From Sthenelais limicola (taxonomy: Eukaryota; Annelida; Polychaeta; Phyllodocida; Sigalionidae): DNA of 64,000 nucleotides. A program made the translations under genes and the position numbers. Every line of letters starts with the position of its first letter. Within the stretch, counting starts at the first letter, position 1. The stretch lies in the NCBI GenBank assembly GCA_942159475.1, contig OW804096.1, forward strand, positions 15,524,906-15,588,905, read 5' to 3'. Shown here piece by piece: positions 41,976 through 53,357 of this stretch. The notes under the pieces were generated by a model. It was given only the letters and a program-made list of their open reading frames with translations, did no database searches and was not told where the DNA came from.

Positions 41976-44141
41976 TTGATCAAGATGAACGGTTCTACTA
42001 AGCAAATTGAGACGATTAAGGATTCGAGAATACAGGAGTCAATGGTAAAACCGTTGGATGAGCGTGAGAGCGACGACGAATTTTATTTCAACGCTCCGAA
42101 ATCTCCAGTGAAAAATTCCGGAGGATTTCTCACGAGCTCAAAGGAATTTATCAGTGCCCCAGATCATCCACATTATGATGAGACATATAAACAAGTAAGT
42201 CAGATTGAAGTTCGAGGAAAAATTGAGACTTTAGTTGAAGAAATACTTGATAATGCCGTAACATCGATCATGATTGAGAGCCAGAAAACACGCCCACAAC
42301 CGTGCGCGGACATAACTCCCAGCGCAACGTCAGTAGCGTCATTAGCAACGCATCCAGGCACCGCTACGCCCCTGGATATAGTCAGTTCGGGCAGTGAAGA
42401 AACCGGGAGTTTTCTTGAAAGCGATATTCCTGCAACAGATCCGTCTGTTGCTGTTGTAAAATCTATGCCAAATAAGGAATCAGTAGATCTAGGGGAAGAA
42501 AACTGGACAACAAAACTAACCCAAGAGGTAAATAATCAAATACCTGAAATGTCTATAGCTCAAGAAAACTTCATAAAACATCATATCGAGTATATCACGA
42601 AGATAGTTACCGAAAACGTTCTCAGAGAAATGGCGAACCACTTCGGAGGAGAAAAAAATGCTTTCCCTATAAATGACTCGATGGTTAGGATAAAAGCCCT
42701 GGAAGCAGAGATAAAGAGGCTAGCCCCTCCATCTTTAGCTTCATCTTCTGCTTCAAAGACTATCAAAGAAAATGCTCCTGAAACACAGGAATACTCAAAA
42801 ACGACAGGTAAACTCAGTCTGAAAATTCTCGAGAGTCGACTAACTGCTTTTAAGGGAGAATTAGGGAGGCAAACTGATCGAATAACTGATGCAGTTGCAG
42901 GTACTGCGATGGCGGCCACAACAATCCCGGCATTGGAGCTTGAGATTTCTAACCTGGCTACCTCAATCTCAGAGGATATAGAGGCTCTGGGGTTAAGAAT
43001 AAAAGCTCTGGAAACGGAAAGGCAATCATTCGGCACACTCCTTGAAAATACAAAACAAAAGCTAAACAACCTAGATACGTCCGAGATTCTCAAACCACCA
43101 GAAGAAGAGAACTCTTATTTGGTTATTGAAGGGATAAATGAAGCTTGGGTTGACAAAAGTGGTGAAATTCTCAAAACCATAAAGCAAAATCAGCAGATAT
43201 ACGAGTATAAAGAAGACACCGTCATGATAGTAGCAAAAATGATCAAATCGATTATCCCATCTTTCAGAACAGACTCTATTCTGACAGCCTATAGGATAGG
43301 GAAGGCTAGGATTCATGATACGCGTGCCTTGTATATTGAACTTGAAACTCCTGAAGTCAAGAAAGAAATCGTCTCAAAAGCTAAGAACCTAAGATCGGAG
43401 CAAATCTATAAGAATGTATGGCTCAATAAAATGAACACCAGCAAAACAGACAGAGATTACGAACTATTAAAGAACTGTTACACGCTACTACGGCTTGAAA
43501 ACTTCCCAGCTGACCTCGTTCTAAACCATATCAAGTTGGCCGGGAAAACCTTCACAGCAAACGATCTACACCTACTGCCGAAAAAATGTCGGCCAAGTGA
43601 CGCAATGGCCACAAAAGTTGACGAAGATGGTCTGGGTTTTAAAGGAGAGCACTCCATATGTTCAAATTTTTTCCCGGCATCTTTTGTTTTTAAGGGGAAG
43701 CCTTATTCTTCGGCAGAACATTGCTACCAGTCACAGAAGGCTCTTCACGCGGGAAACCCGAGTCTCGCCGAGCACCTACGTAGAGTGGCGAGCCCTGTTA
43801 CCGTAAAACAGCTCGGTGAAAAGATCGACTGTAGTATGGAATGGACGCTACAGGCTGAGTTCCTGCTAGAGGAGATAGTAATTGCCAAATTCAAGCAAAA
43901 TCCATCAATTAGGAAGATATTGTTGGAAGAACAAACCGCGACAAAATACTACGAAATCACGACATCGACACAGTGGGGTACTGGTTTCCGGTACCCCGCA
44001 GTGAAGGTCAAGGACGGGCAGCGTGTGTCATTAAGTTCTAAACACTTCAAAGGCCAGAACAAATTCGGACGGATACTGGAATCAGTTAAAGCTCGGTTAT
44101 TAACTGAATACGGTAGGAAGAAGACCACCAACCAACACTAA
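41976..44141 (+). CDS. LINE B ORF1: 721-residue protein with C-terminal NADAR domain
   Basis: Uninterrupted. The N-terminal half is acidic and Ser/Thr-rich (MIKMNGSTKQIETIKDSRIQ). Residues about 240-360 have heptad-like Leu/Ile patterns (KISILESRL-type helices) that look like a coiled coil. A middle region, ILTAYRIGKARIHDTRALYI and YKNVWLNKMNTSKTDRDYEL, ending DLHLLPKKC, resembles the ORF1p RNA-binding C domain and is shared with LINE A. From about residue 552 a NADAR domain follows: FKGEHSICSNFF, YSSAEHCYQSQKALHAG, EEIVIAKFKQNPSIRKILLE, KYYEITTSTQWGTGFRYP. The E-H-x-Y-Q..K and WG.G signatures are kept. The expected role is RNP formation plus possible ADP-ribose hydrolysis. Catalysis is inferred, not shown. 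Confidence 0.87.
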   Translation: MIKMNGSTKQIETIKDSRIQESMVKPLDERESDDEFYFNAPKSPVKNSGGFLTSSKEFISAPDHPHYDETYKQVSQIEVRGKIETLVEEILDNAVTSIMIESQKTRPQPCADITPSATSVASLATHPGTATPLDIVSSGSEETGSFLESDIPATDPSVAVVKSMPNKESVDLGEENWTTKLTQEVNNQIPEMSIAQENFIKHHIEYITKIVTENVLREMANHFGGEKNAFPINDSMVRIKALEAEIKRLAPPSLASSSASKTIKENAPETQEYSKTTGKLSLKILESRLTAFKGELGRQTDRITDAVAGTAMAATTIPALELEISNLATSISEDIEALGLRIKALETERQSFGTLLENTKQKLNNLDTSEILKPPEEENSYLVIEGINEAWVDKSGEILKTIKQNQQIYEYKEDTVMIVAKMIKSIIPSFRTDSILTAYRIGKARIHDTRALYIELETPEVKKEIVSKAKNLRSEQIYKNVWLNKMNTSKTDRDYELLKNCYTLLRLENFPADLVLNHIKLAGKTFTANDLHLLPKKCRPSDAMATKVDEDGLGFKGEHSICSNFFPASFVFKGKPYSSAEHCYQSQKALHAGNPSLAEHLRRVASPVTVKQLGEKIDCSMEWTLQAEFLLEEIVIAKFKQNPSIRKILLEEQTATKYYEITTSTQWGTGFRYPAVKVKDGQRVSLSSKHFKGQNKFGRILESVKARLLTEYGRKKTTNQH

Positions 44142-44178
44142 ATTACATCAATATAAACGATCAGATAATTGAACTGAA

Positions 44179-44875
44179 ATGGAGAGGTTGGACCTCCTAA
44201 TCGTGTCTGATTCACGAGGGAGAAACGTGGAATCGCTTGTCAGAGACCGACTACCAACAATAAGATCCAGGGTTATAGCAGTAGGTGGCCTAGATCTCCA
44301 GAATGTGGTTAGAGTTGCCACTAACACCGTAAGATTTAGAAGGCCGAAGTGCATAATAATTATGGTTGGCATTTGTAACTCATAGGCAAATTTCACCAAA
44401 ACATCAATCTTTAGCATTATTTGAAGAAGAGGTGAATCAAATTCTTCCCAACTTACCAATCGAACTATGTGATCTTGTACCGATGCAAACAGAAAAGCCT
44501 AGAGTGTTGATAGCCACCACTATGGGGCTTGATATTGATAGATATAACCTTCATCTGTCGATAGTCTCAAGGTCTAAAGTAAATTTTGTGCCAGATACGG
44601 ATGCTGAATTACAACGACAGATTAATCAATCAGTCACTTCTTATAATAATTGTGCTAAAGACACAAACTCCTCAAACAACGTACCAACCCCATTTACAGG
44701 TGAACTTCTACACCGAAGCAAACCCAAGAGAAAGAACCCGGTGACAGGTGATCTTAAAATCACAAATTTCTACAGGTTGTTAGGAAATGACGGCTGTCAT
44801 TTAACAGACTATATCAGGGGAAGAGTCGCGGACCAACTAGTCAAAGCGTACCAGAAGATGGACATTTCGGTATGA
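44179..44875 (+). pseudogene. LINE B middle ORF: SGNH/GDSL hydrolase-like, frameshifted
   Basis: Start ATG at 44179, 37 bp after the ORF1 stop. The first frame gives MERLDLLIVSDSRGRNVESL (block I, the GDS-like Ser in VSDSRG), then VIAVGGLDLQNVV (block II Gly) and KCIIIMVGICN (block III, GxN). A one-base shift near 44378 moves the reading to a second frame, VTHRQISPKHQSLALFEEEV... ending YRLLGNDGCHLTDYIRGRVA and DQLVKAYQKM. DGCHLTD is block V with the catalytic Asp and His. SGNH esterase-like domains are known in ORF1 of CR1-type LINEs; here the domain is on its own ORF. About 230 residues, which is usual for the fold. Confidence 0.72.
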
Positions 44876-46708
44876 GAGGCAACTTTATAGTGAACAAGTC
44901 TGCAACTGAACATCAATAACAGTAAAACCAAAACTTCTGCTCGATCTTACCCCTGAAGTATAGCGTTTTGATAATGCTCATCTGAAGGGGTGAAATGCGA
45001 GAGAGGTAAGACTTTCCTATATCTATATCTCAACTCATCCAGAAGACAAGACCTTACCGCCTGAATGAATGGACGGGCAACATAAAAGAAGAGAAACAGG
45101 AAATGAAAATGAAACTGAAAAATATGACTAACGATTAATTCAACAATGAACACTTTTACTTTTTACACCTCACAAAAAATTAGCCTCGATATTTTACTAC
45201 TATGTTACTCTATTACTCTTAACATAGATAGAATTACCGAACTGAATAAGAAGGAGATCATACAGAAACCTTGTATAATGTAGTGATTATAATATCTCCA
45301 AATACAGCAAAAACAAAAAGATTTTAAAATCCCCAATCTCACTTCTCCATTTCATAAATTTCATAAATGTCATAAATGTCATAATTATCATTACAGTCGG
45401 TCATTAAAATGTCCGTCTAAAGCAAGGTCGATAAATCACATTCACTTATACTCAAACTTATATGTAATTATAGGAAAATACACTCTAAAATCCTTGTTGA
45501 TGAAGTAGGGTTAGAACAAAAATCGACTAAGCATGATGAATGTATATTATATACTTGTAGTAGATCGGAGGTTATATATAGCCCTCCGTGTCAAGAGTGT
45601 GTATAAATCAAATGTCCTTGACCTTCCCCGTGTCTCCGTAACGCTTCACTGAGCACGGAATGGGCTTTCGGATTTGTGTTAGTTGCAAGAGAGATATGTT
45701 TTACCATTATCACCCATTTACAGGAATCTTATAGTCTATTCAACTACAGCAGAATGTGTATCGTGTATAACCATTTACTGTATTCCTGTACGACCTGTTC
45801 TTATGTATTGTATTCACTGATATTGTTTGCCTGGTGCAACACCTCTTTTATGATGTGAGGACAAGTATGACCTTGCTCCTGCCTGTAAGGTGTAAGTATT
45901 CACTCTAAGGCTTTGAGTGGATCAGTTCAGTCCTATGCTGGGACTGAGCCGGGTCTGTTGAGACTTGCAGTCTGGTCGTGGGTGGCAATAAACCTAACGA
46001 AAGAGACATTTCCGTGTTGGTGTTCTTTCTTGCCTTCGTCGAGAGCCGTGTCCGCCGTAGTCGAACCTGGGTTGGAAATAGCCTCTAGTAATAAAGCACT
46101 TTACTATAGAGGCGATTCACTACATACTTATTAATAAGTCACTATCTGACACTTAATGGTATTAGCTTGAATTTGTAGAGCGCATAGGAAGTGTTTAGAA
46201 GAAGTTCCAAAAGTTCACAATATTAATGAAAGTGAGTTAGGAAATGTATGTATTGTGATGAAACATAATCAAAACTTGAACACCTGAGATTGGAAGGCAA
46301 AAGTGTTTTGATAATGCTCACGCCTTGCATTCTTTTGTGGATCTAAGTTAATTTTAGTGTAGTTAAGAAGGCATGAGATGTCGCTCCTCCATGTTTTTTC
46401 TGGTGCTATCTTTAATTGAAACAACCGATAGAGGTAGAACATAGAAAAGAAAAGAAGGAAAGGAATAAGGAATCTTATCCCTGAAATTCCTGGTTAGTGT
46501 ATATGATACACTGCAGCAATGTATTATTGTAATTTTTCTGCTATGGTTGCAGTTGAAGTTATCACCGCGTACTCCTGTTGTTGTTGTTGTTGTAATTTTT
46601 CAAGACGAAATGAATCTATGTAGGCAAAAAAGGTAATATTATCACTACAAGCTATAATAACATCACCCTACCAGGATGATTATTTCTGGTCAACAATACA
46701 GCAACTAA
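44876..46708 (+). other. Non-coding 1.8 kb between SGNH ORF and ORF2, possible inserted LTR
   Basis: The stretch is far longer than the 0.5-kb ORF1-ORF2 gap in LINE A. Within 45480-46125 are promoter-like GGTTATATATAGCCCTCC, GTGTGTATAAATC and a poly(A)-like GGCAATAAACC in GC-richer sequence, which resembles a solo LTR, but no terminal repeats or target duplication were found. TGTTTTGATAATGCTCA-like sequence occurs near 44960 and 46300. A (TTG)n run lies near 46575. Confidence 0.35.
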
Positions 46709-49567
46709 ATGTCAGAATCCAGTAGAATTATAAGTCAAGAAACTAGTGAATTGGACTTAAGATTCACAAAGGGGTTAAAATTAGCATCATGGAACATAAG
46801 AAGTTTACCACCGAAACAAATGCACCTCCAAACTTTTGTATCAAACACAAACATTGATATTTTAGCATTACAAGAGACATGGCTCCATAAGAGTATATTC
46901 GATAGCCAACTTATTATAGAAGGCTACCAATTTATACGATTACGAACATATATTTTAAATGAGATACATATGAATAAGGAAATTTTCCTAGTAGGTGACT
47001 TTAATTTGGAACATGATGCTAAACATTTTGACTTCATAAAGCAATATGGCCTGACACCAACAATTAAATTTCCTACCAGAGTTAGTAGGAGATCTTCGTC
47101 AATCATTGACCAAATATATACCAACTCTAAAGCTATTGCACAAGCTGGGACAATTAATAATAATTCTAGTGATCATTTCCCAGTGTTTGCGATTAAAAAG
47201 AAAGAAAGAATTAAATACGTTAGAACCACCTTCACATCTAGAAAATGGAAAACCCTTGATATTAAGATTCTTAATGAAATTCTGAGAGAGAGTAACTGGA
47301 ATGAGTTTTATGAATCCAGAGACGTAAACTTCTGCTGGGATCATCTATTATCAAAAAGACAGTTCTACTTAAACAGAATGTGCCCTATTAAGACTTTTAA
47401 GAATGTTAAGGAAAGGCCATATTGGTTTACACCGCTTGTAGTTGAACTCTCTAATGAAAGAGATAAGGCTTTTAAGAAAGCAAGAGAAACTATGACCATT
47501 ATTGATTGGAATAAAGCAAAGATACTGAGAAACCAAATGAATGCAAAAATCCAGAAACTTAAAAATGACCATCTTAGAGATGAGTTAATGAAGGATCCCA
47601 AAGATTGTAAACATTTTTGGGATACGATCAAACCCTTCTTTACCCCTGACATTAAAATGAAACAGAACATTAATTTGCTTGATGAAAATAATATCTTACA
47701 CTCTGGTGTTGAAGCGGCAGAGCTTCAAAATAAATTTTTCGCAAAAATAGGAGATAACTTAGCAGAGGATATTTTGCCTCTTTCAGATGGAGAACTCAGT
47801 ATACTTGCGAATATTGTACATGTTGATATTGAGGACAAGGAGATTGATGGTAACAAAAAAACTGGAGTTGTAAATATGTTAAATGAGCCTGACGGTGACT
47901 TATCTACCCCTACAAGTGTTAGTGATAACAATGTTTTAAATAATCAAGATGCTTCACTTGATACCCCTAGTTTCTCTTTCTCCTTTGAAGAGTTTAAAGT
48001 CACGGAAATAGTTAAATATATTAAGAATTCTAAGACGAACAAAGCTTTGGGGATCCCTCTTCTCCCGACTAGAGTCTTAAAACCATGTCTGTTAACACTG
48101 GCGACTCAATTCACTTATATCTGTAACCTAACATTAACCCAGAGAGAAATCCCTAAGGATTTTAAATCAGCCACCATAGTTCCTTTATTCAAAAAAGGAT
48201 AAAAAAATGACCCAACAAATTATAGACCTATCAGTTTAATTAAATTCCCTGCAAAAATATTAGAGAAAGCAGTGCATGATCAACTTTATTCTTATCTCGA
48301 AGTTCAAGAGCTGCTCTATAAACAGCAATACGGTTTCAGAAAAGGACACTCAGTGAACCAAGCGCACCATACATTATTTCATCATATATATAAAAACGAT
48401 AATGACAAAAATCGAACTGTTCTGGCCTTCCTTGATTTTAGGAAGGCCTTTGACACGGTCGACCATTCTATCTTAATTGAGAAATTAAAAACCTTTAACT
48501 TACATAATAGTGCGATTTCATGGTTCTCAAACTACCTGAGTGACAGGTTTTAAAGAGTAAATATTAATAATGAAATCTCTGGGTTGATGAGAGTCACAAG
48601 AGGGGTCCCACAAGGAACTGGCCTAGGGCCTTTATTGTTTCTCATATACATCAACGATTTAAATAATGTTACATCTAAGGTTCGTATACAGCATTTCGCT
48701 GATGATACTGTTTTATTTACCTCTAACAAGTCTAGACAGAAGGCAAATGAAGATTTACAATATGATCTGGAAAAAGTGAACTTATGGTGCAGACAGAATA
48801 AGATTTCCATTAATATAGATAAAAGCAACATACTTGAGATTCTGCCAAACAAAAAAAGTGATACCTCAAACAAATTCACTTTTAAATTAGGGAATGAAAT
48901 TATGAAGTATACCGATTCATATACTTACCTAGGATTGAATATTGATAAAATGTTAACCTTCAAAAGTCACTTAAACCAGAAAATAACACAAGCCACAGGA
49001 AGGGTTGGAGCCATAAAAAGGATTCAAAGATCCTTAACAGCAAATAATATTTTAACCCTTTCCAAAGTAGCGGTAAGACCGTTATTCGATTACGGAGACA
49101 GCATATATATTGGAGCATCCAAAAATCTGTTAGATAAGCTCCAAGTTATACAAAATTCCTTCATGAGATTGGCCTTCGGTCTAGATAAGAGAGTTAATGT
49201 ATTAGAATTACAACAAACACATGATTTACCATTGTTAACAGAAAGACGAAATCACCATTTGTTGGAGATATATGAGGCATATGATTTGGTGGAAAAACAT
49301 CTATTTACTGATGAGAGGAACTTAAACCTTAGGTCTCACAAACAAGGGAAGAAAATGAAAATTACTATACCTCACACCGAAAGGATTAAAAAATCAATGT
49401 ACTATTTAATACCGTTTTCATGGAATAATCTACCAAAAGAGGGAAAATTGTGTACCTCTAAAGAGGAATTTAAACAATTTCTCGAAAGTAAGACAAAAGT
49501 TAAAAAGGGTGTAAACCAAAAAAATCCTAGTAAAGATCAACCAATAAATAACGACGAGATATTATAG
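46709..49567 (+). pseudogene. LINE B ORF2: endonuclease (deleted) and reverse transcriptase
   Basis: One frame throughout with stops only at 48200-48202 (TAA) and 48551-48553 (TAA). Start MSESSRIISQETSELDL. Endonuclease pieces: LASWNIRSLPPKQ, ALQETWLHKSIF, FLVGDFNLEHD, SIIDQIYTN, SSDHFPVFAI. Compared with LINE A, about 80 residues between YQFIRL and EIFLVGDFN are missing, including the R.D..GG.GGG and NVYRPP motifs, so the endonuclease is probably dead. RT: NYRPISLIKFPAKILEKAV, QQYGFRKGHSVNQAH, LAFLDFRKAFDTVDHSIL, TRGVPQGTGLGPLLFLIYIN, IQHFADDTVLFTS (FADD), YTYLGLNIDKMLTF. A good source for defining the family, but not active. Confidence 0.9.
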
Positions 49568-50283
49568 CGATAATATCAATATTAATAATAATAATAATAT
49601 TATTATGGCAATTTTCACTGCCATTGGTCTAATGATACATTCTATTGAACTCATAAAGAGTTTGAAGTAGTAGTAAATGAGTATACTAAACTAAATACTC
49701 AAACTGAACAGAAGTAAAATCTCTATTATGGTCTGTAAATCCATATACATGTTTTATAATATAATGAAAAAGTGCTTATGTGCTCAATGTCACCATCAAT
49801 ATTGTTCTTATAACCGAAATGTGTTCAATTAATGTAAAGAATTTTCAATATGATATGTAAAGGTATTATAAATTCTTGTTTTACCATGTTACAGTACCCA
49901 CTTAGAGGTACTAACTTTGACTGAATAGATATATTACCTAGTCGTATGGTGCTTGTAATGTTTCGCCATAACACTTAAATTTTCTCACTTCAAGTATCAG
50001 TCATACTGTATGTACTAGTCAATAATTTAGTAAATTGTGAAATGTAACTGTAATTATATGAGTTGATGTTATATGCATACTATCGCACATATCAAGCAAT
50101 GATTATTAAGAAACGCATCATCGGGGATGCCTGGAAGAGCTGGGAAACGCTGTCTTTCCCAGAAGGATGTATAAAGAAGTGATAGATTGTTGAATACTTC
50201 TCCCTTTTTCCTAAGGAAGGATGTAATTGTGATTGAAACATTGGAAATAAAATTGATACATACATACATACACATACATACAA

Positions 50284-50706
50284 CTATGGTATACAAAGAT
50301 CTATGAGACCTTTACCTTGCCTATTTTGGAAAGTGGTATTATTTACACAGACCTGGGTCTGCACAGTATCCGCATTAGACGACAAAAAGCCCTCAACAAA
50401 TCCTAGAGGACTTTATTCAATATCAGGAGAAAAGTAAGTAATTTTGACCTTCACTGCCATGCAGATATTCAGCCACTTTGTTGCTCACCCTGACTCAGAT
50501 AGGCCATCTTACTGTCTAAAAACACTGTATCTCCAGCCAAATGGGTGCCTATTGCAACTTATGGGTTCAAATCCAGTTTGATCTCATGCCTGTAGGTCTG
50601 AGCCCTGCACCTTAGATATAACTATGCCACCCTGAGCCTTAACAACTTCAAAATGCTTATATATTAAAGTGAGGCCTGAATATCATTTCCAAGAGAATAG
50701 GAAATG
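50284..50706. other. Spacer upstream of lengsin-like copy 2, with a B-box-like motif
   Basis: GGGTTCAAATCC (50566-50577) is a perfect Pol III B-box match. A weak A-box candidate lies about 30 bp upstream, so a degenerate tRNA-derived SINE is possible. The last 45 bp (GTGAGGCCTGAATATCATTT..., from about 50661) match the copy 1 5' flank. Confidence 0.4.
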
Positions 50707-50881
50707 AAGATGGAGAAACAGCAACAGAAAACAGAGCATAACGAGGTGGAAATTGGTGAAGATGTGAATTTTGAAATGATCCGATTCGTTATAACTGATC
50801 TCAATGCCCTGAATAGGGTGATGCTCTTGCCCAAGAGCACATACCTCAGGTCTTTACAAGGAAGCCTTGAACAGACCAAAG
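50704..50881 (+). CDS. Lengsin-like protein copy 2, coding exon 1
   Basis: ATG at 50704 (MKMEKQQQ) or 50710 (MEKQQQKTEHNEVE). Then GEDVNFEMIRFVITDLNALN and the copy-1-like LPKSTYLRSLQGSLEQTK, to the donor AAAG|GTGAGT. It is the same 178-bp length as exon 1 of copy 1 when read from 50704. Only the tip (SLEQTK against RLEWGG) and the Gln-rich start differ noticeably. Confidence 0.85.
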
Positions 50882-51227
50882 GTGAGTTACAATTTTTAAG
50901 AGGAAACCCCAGTTCAGATAAAGTGTTTCTATTATTTTTTCAAGTATTTATCAAGGTATTATCCATGTGGATAGAAATTTCAATCCAACGCCTTTAATAT
51001 AAATATAAAAAGCAATAAAAGTGAATGCAAATCTTAGAGAGTTAAGGAAATTATTATTCAAGATCCTGGTAACTTAGATTTTCTGAGCTCTGGTAGCCTC
51101 GTTCTGTAGATCAGATGTATAACAGGCCATCTGAGTGTAAACTTCAGTTAAATAGGATGTATTTATATCAAGTTCATGGACTTTCATCAGTCATATATCA
51201 GTTATTATTCTTATTCCAAAAATGCAG

Positions 51228-51357
51228 GTTTGCTAGGAAGTACACCAGATGGTGGTAGACCAATATTAGATGATGCAATAATGGACAACCATGGTAACTT
51301 CATAGCTGTTCCTGACCCCAGTACTTTACACACCTATTTTACCAAGTCCTCAACCAG
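51228..51357 (+). CDS. Lengsin-like protein copy 2, coding exon 2
   Basis: Acceptor AAAAATGCAG, donor ACCAG|GTAGGTG, 130 bp. Encodes LLGSTPDGGRPILDDAIMDN and HGNFIAVPDPSTLHTYFTKS. Only a few substitutions from copy 1 exon 2. Confidence 0.88.
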
Positions 51358-51567
51358 GTAGGTGATCCCTTTGTATTAACTACACAGTTGAATCACAATC
51401 TAATCCTTGGAGGTTGGCAACCATGATCTTTTGCTGGCATAATCATCATTTTCAATATTCAAATATCCTATTACAATGCACCAGATAAAGCTAATAATTC
51501 CATGAAGGGAAATGCATACATGAAAAAGCTGAAGCATAATGTTTAATGCACATTGTATTTGTTTCAG

Positions 51568-52594
51568 TGGCCACATTGGACAGGTGTTAGGAGACTTATA
51601 CTGGGACATCAACACTCCAGTAGAACCTTGCCCACGACGTTTGGCAAAACGCCAACTCAGTTGTTTAGAAACTATGGGCTACATATTCAAAGCAGGTGTT
51701 GAGATTGAATGTACACTTCTAGACAAAGAATCCAATCTTCCCCTTTTTCCTGATACTCTTTCTTACCTTTCTGGCCCCTTAGAGCTGCTAACAGACTGGT
51801 TCCTTAAGATGAATCAAGTTCTCAGTGATGCTATGGTTCCTGTGAACAAGATGCATACTGAATTAATGCCTGGTCAGGTTGAAATTGTAACTGATCCTGT
51901 TCTTGGGATCAAGTCAGCTGATGATATTATAATCACAAAGGAACTGATGAGAGCAGTATCAACCAGCATGGGATACGATGTTTCCTTCTTCACTAGAGAT
52001 TTTGCTGTCAACCGAATGCATTGGAATTTCTCCATTTTAGAGAAAACAACAGGGAAAGAAATGTTCACTGAAGATGAAAGGATCTCTGATGGCAGACTGT
52101 CTGCTTTTGCTAAGCATTGGATTGCTGGAATGGTCACTCATGCACCTGGTTTAAAAGCTTTATCCTGCCCTACCACTAACTGCTACAACACTGAGTCTGA
52201 TTATGTGTATAAGAGCTACTCTTGGGGCATAGACACCAGATTTGCTGCTTTGCGCATCAAGAATAAAGACTCAGTGTACATGGAGAACAGAATAGCAACC
52301 AGCTTCTCCAATCCATACATTGTGCTTGCTGCAACTATTGCAGCAGGTGTGGATGGAGTAGTAAGGAAGCTGTCCTGTCCTGAACCCTGCTCACCTGATG
52401 CTCCACATCTCCCTAAGACGCTGCAGGAAGGCATAGAGGCACTGAAGGCTGACAAGGTTTTAGTTGACGCCCTCGGTGAGAAGTTTGTACATTGGTTCAG
52501 TTGTCTGAGGCAGGCTGATGTGGATGCTGTTCAACATATTGACAATCCAGATGAACGGTTGAAGGTAGAATTAACCAGATATGCCAGGATTTAG
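51568..52594 (+). CDS. Lengsin-like protein copy 2, last exon (GS catalytic fold)
   Basis: Acceptor TTTGTTTCAG, then GHIGQVLGDLYWDINTPVEP. The same GS series as copy 1: GVEIECTLL, ELMPGQVEI, RMHWNFS, FAKHWIAGMVTHAPGLKAL, DTRFAALRI, ENRIATSFSNPYIVLAATIA, ending LTRYARI. The assembled protein is 444 residues. It lacks three residues before HWNFS (copy 1 AANYVNQVHW, copy 2 AVNRMHW) and one Asn in the CYNNTES loop. The HxN in place of HxH is shared. The open frame and mostly conservative changes point to both copies being under selection. Intron 2 is only 210 bp here. Confidence 0.9.
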
Positions 52595-53357
52595 ATGTGT
52601 TTTTACAAAGTAAATGACCAATATTCAGGGTCTGCTAGTGCAGTGTTTGGTGTAGAGTCTTGTAGCCATGGTGATGAATAATGCACAAACAGTGCACCAG
52701 CAGGCCCAAAATGGTGTTTATGAATCCTTTTAGTCCCTGGCTATGGTGGTCATAGCCCCAAGACTGCAAGATTAGACATTAGACAGCATGCACATGATTT
52801 TTGTTACAAATGGGACTTGATTGAAAGAAATAATGTTTTTATCTCTCAAGAGTATGCTAGATAACTAAACTGTTTCTTTCCTTGTGTGTGGGTAAAGTAC
52901 TGGGGCTCTGACAGGTTGAAGATGACTGACTTCATATAGTCACTAAATAGAGTGTGTAGGGGACAAGTTAAAGTTTGTTGTTAAGTGAAAAGTCTGTTTT
53001 TGCTCAAGGTATCACCAGCATTTCAAAACTGTCAGCATCTGCTACCCCCATGCACAGTGTGTCCATTCTCTGCTACCTGTGTTGTAGATATTCCTTAAGG
53101 AACCACTGATGTATGGATAGGTTAAAAAGGATTAACAAATGTAGGGAGCCTCAGGGGTCCATGGCAATGACGTTTTGAGTTGCGCAACTGCACCAGTTTG
53201 AAAGAAACATGACTCAATAATGTCAGCAAATAACCTTTTCCATACACATAGTGTTAAGACAGTGACTCAAAGTAAATAATTTGACAAATATCATATTTGT
53301 AACAGTTTGATTAAGTAGATAGATAGATTGATGTATTGCCCTAAAGTAACCTATAAT
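52595..53357 (+). other. 3' UTR / flank of lengsin-like copy 2
   Basis: Matches 20794-21280 and 22530-22593 of copy 1. It includes the hairpin CTGCTAGTGCAGTGTTTG/CAAACAGTGCACCAGCAG (52632-52703). It carries a private insertion of about 200 bp (about 52987-53187, GAAAAGTCTGTTTTTGCTC...) and lacks the 1.2-kb copy 1 segment. The match breaks off at CCTATAATT (53357) and resumes at about 61850. Confidence 0.6.

Larger units (their letters stand above)
41790..50283 (+). mobile_element. LINE B, long non-LTR retrotransposon with NADAR ORF1 and SGNH ORF
   Basis: Order: 5' UTR, ORF1 (41976-44141), SGNH-like ORF (44179-44875), a 1.8-kb non-coding stretch, ORF2 (46709-49567), 3' UTR, and a tail of (CATA)n repeats at about 50253-50283. 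Both ends are approximate, since no target-site duplication was found. ORF1 is intact. The SGNH ORF has one frameshift. ORF2 has two nonsense codons and an internal in-frame deletion. It shares ORF1 architecture and the RT phrase GHSVNQAH with LINE A, so the two are related families. Confidence 0.8.

Noticed and set aside
42581..43093. 170-codon minus-strand frame inside LINE B ORF1
   Set aside because: Shadow of an intact, domain-bearing plus-strand ORF.
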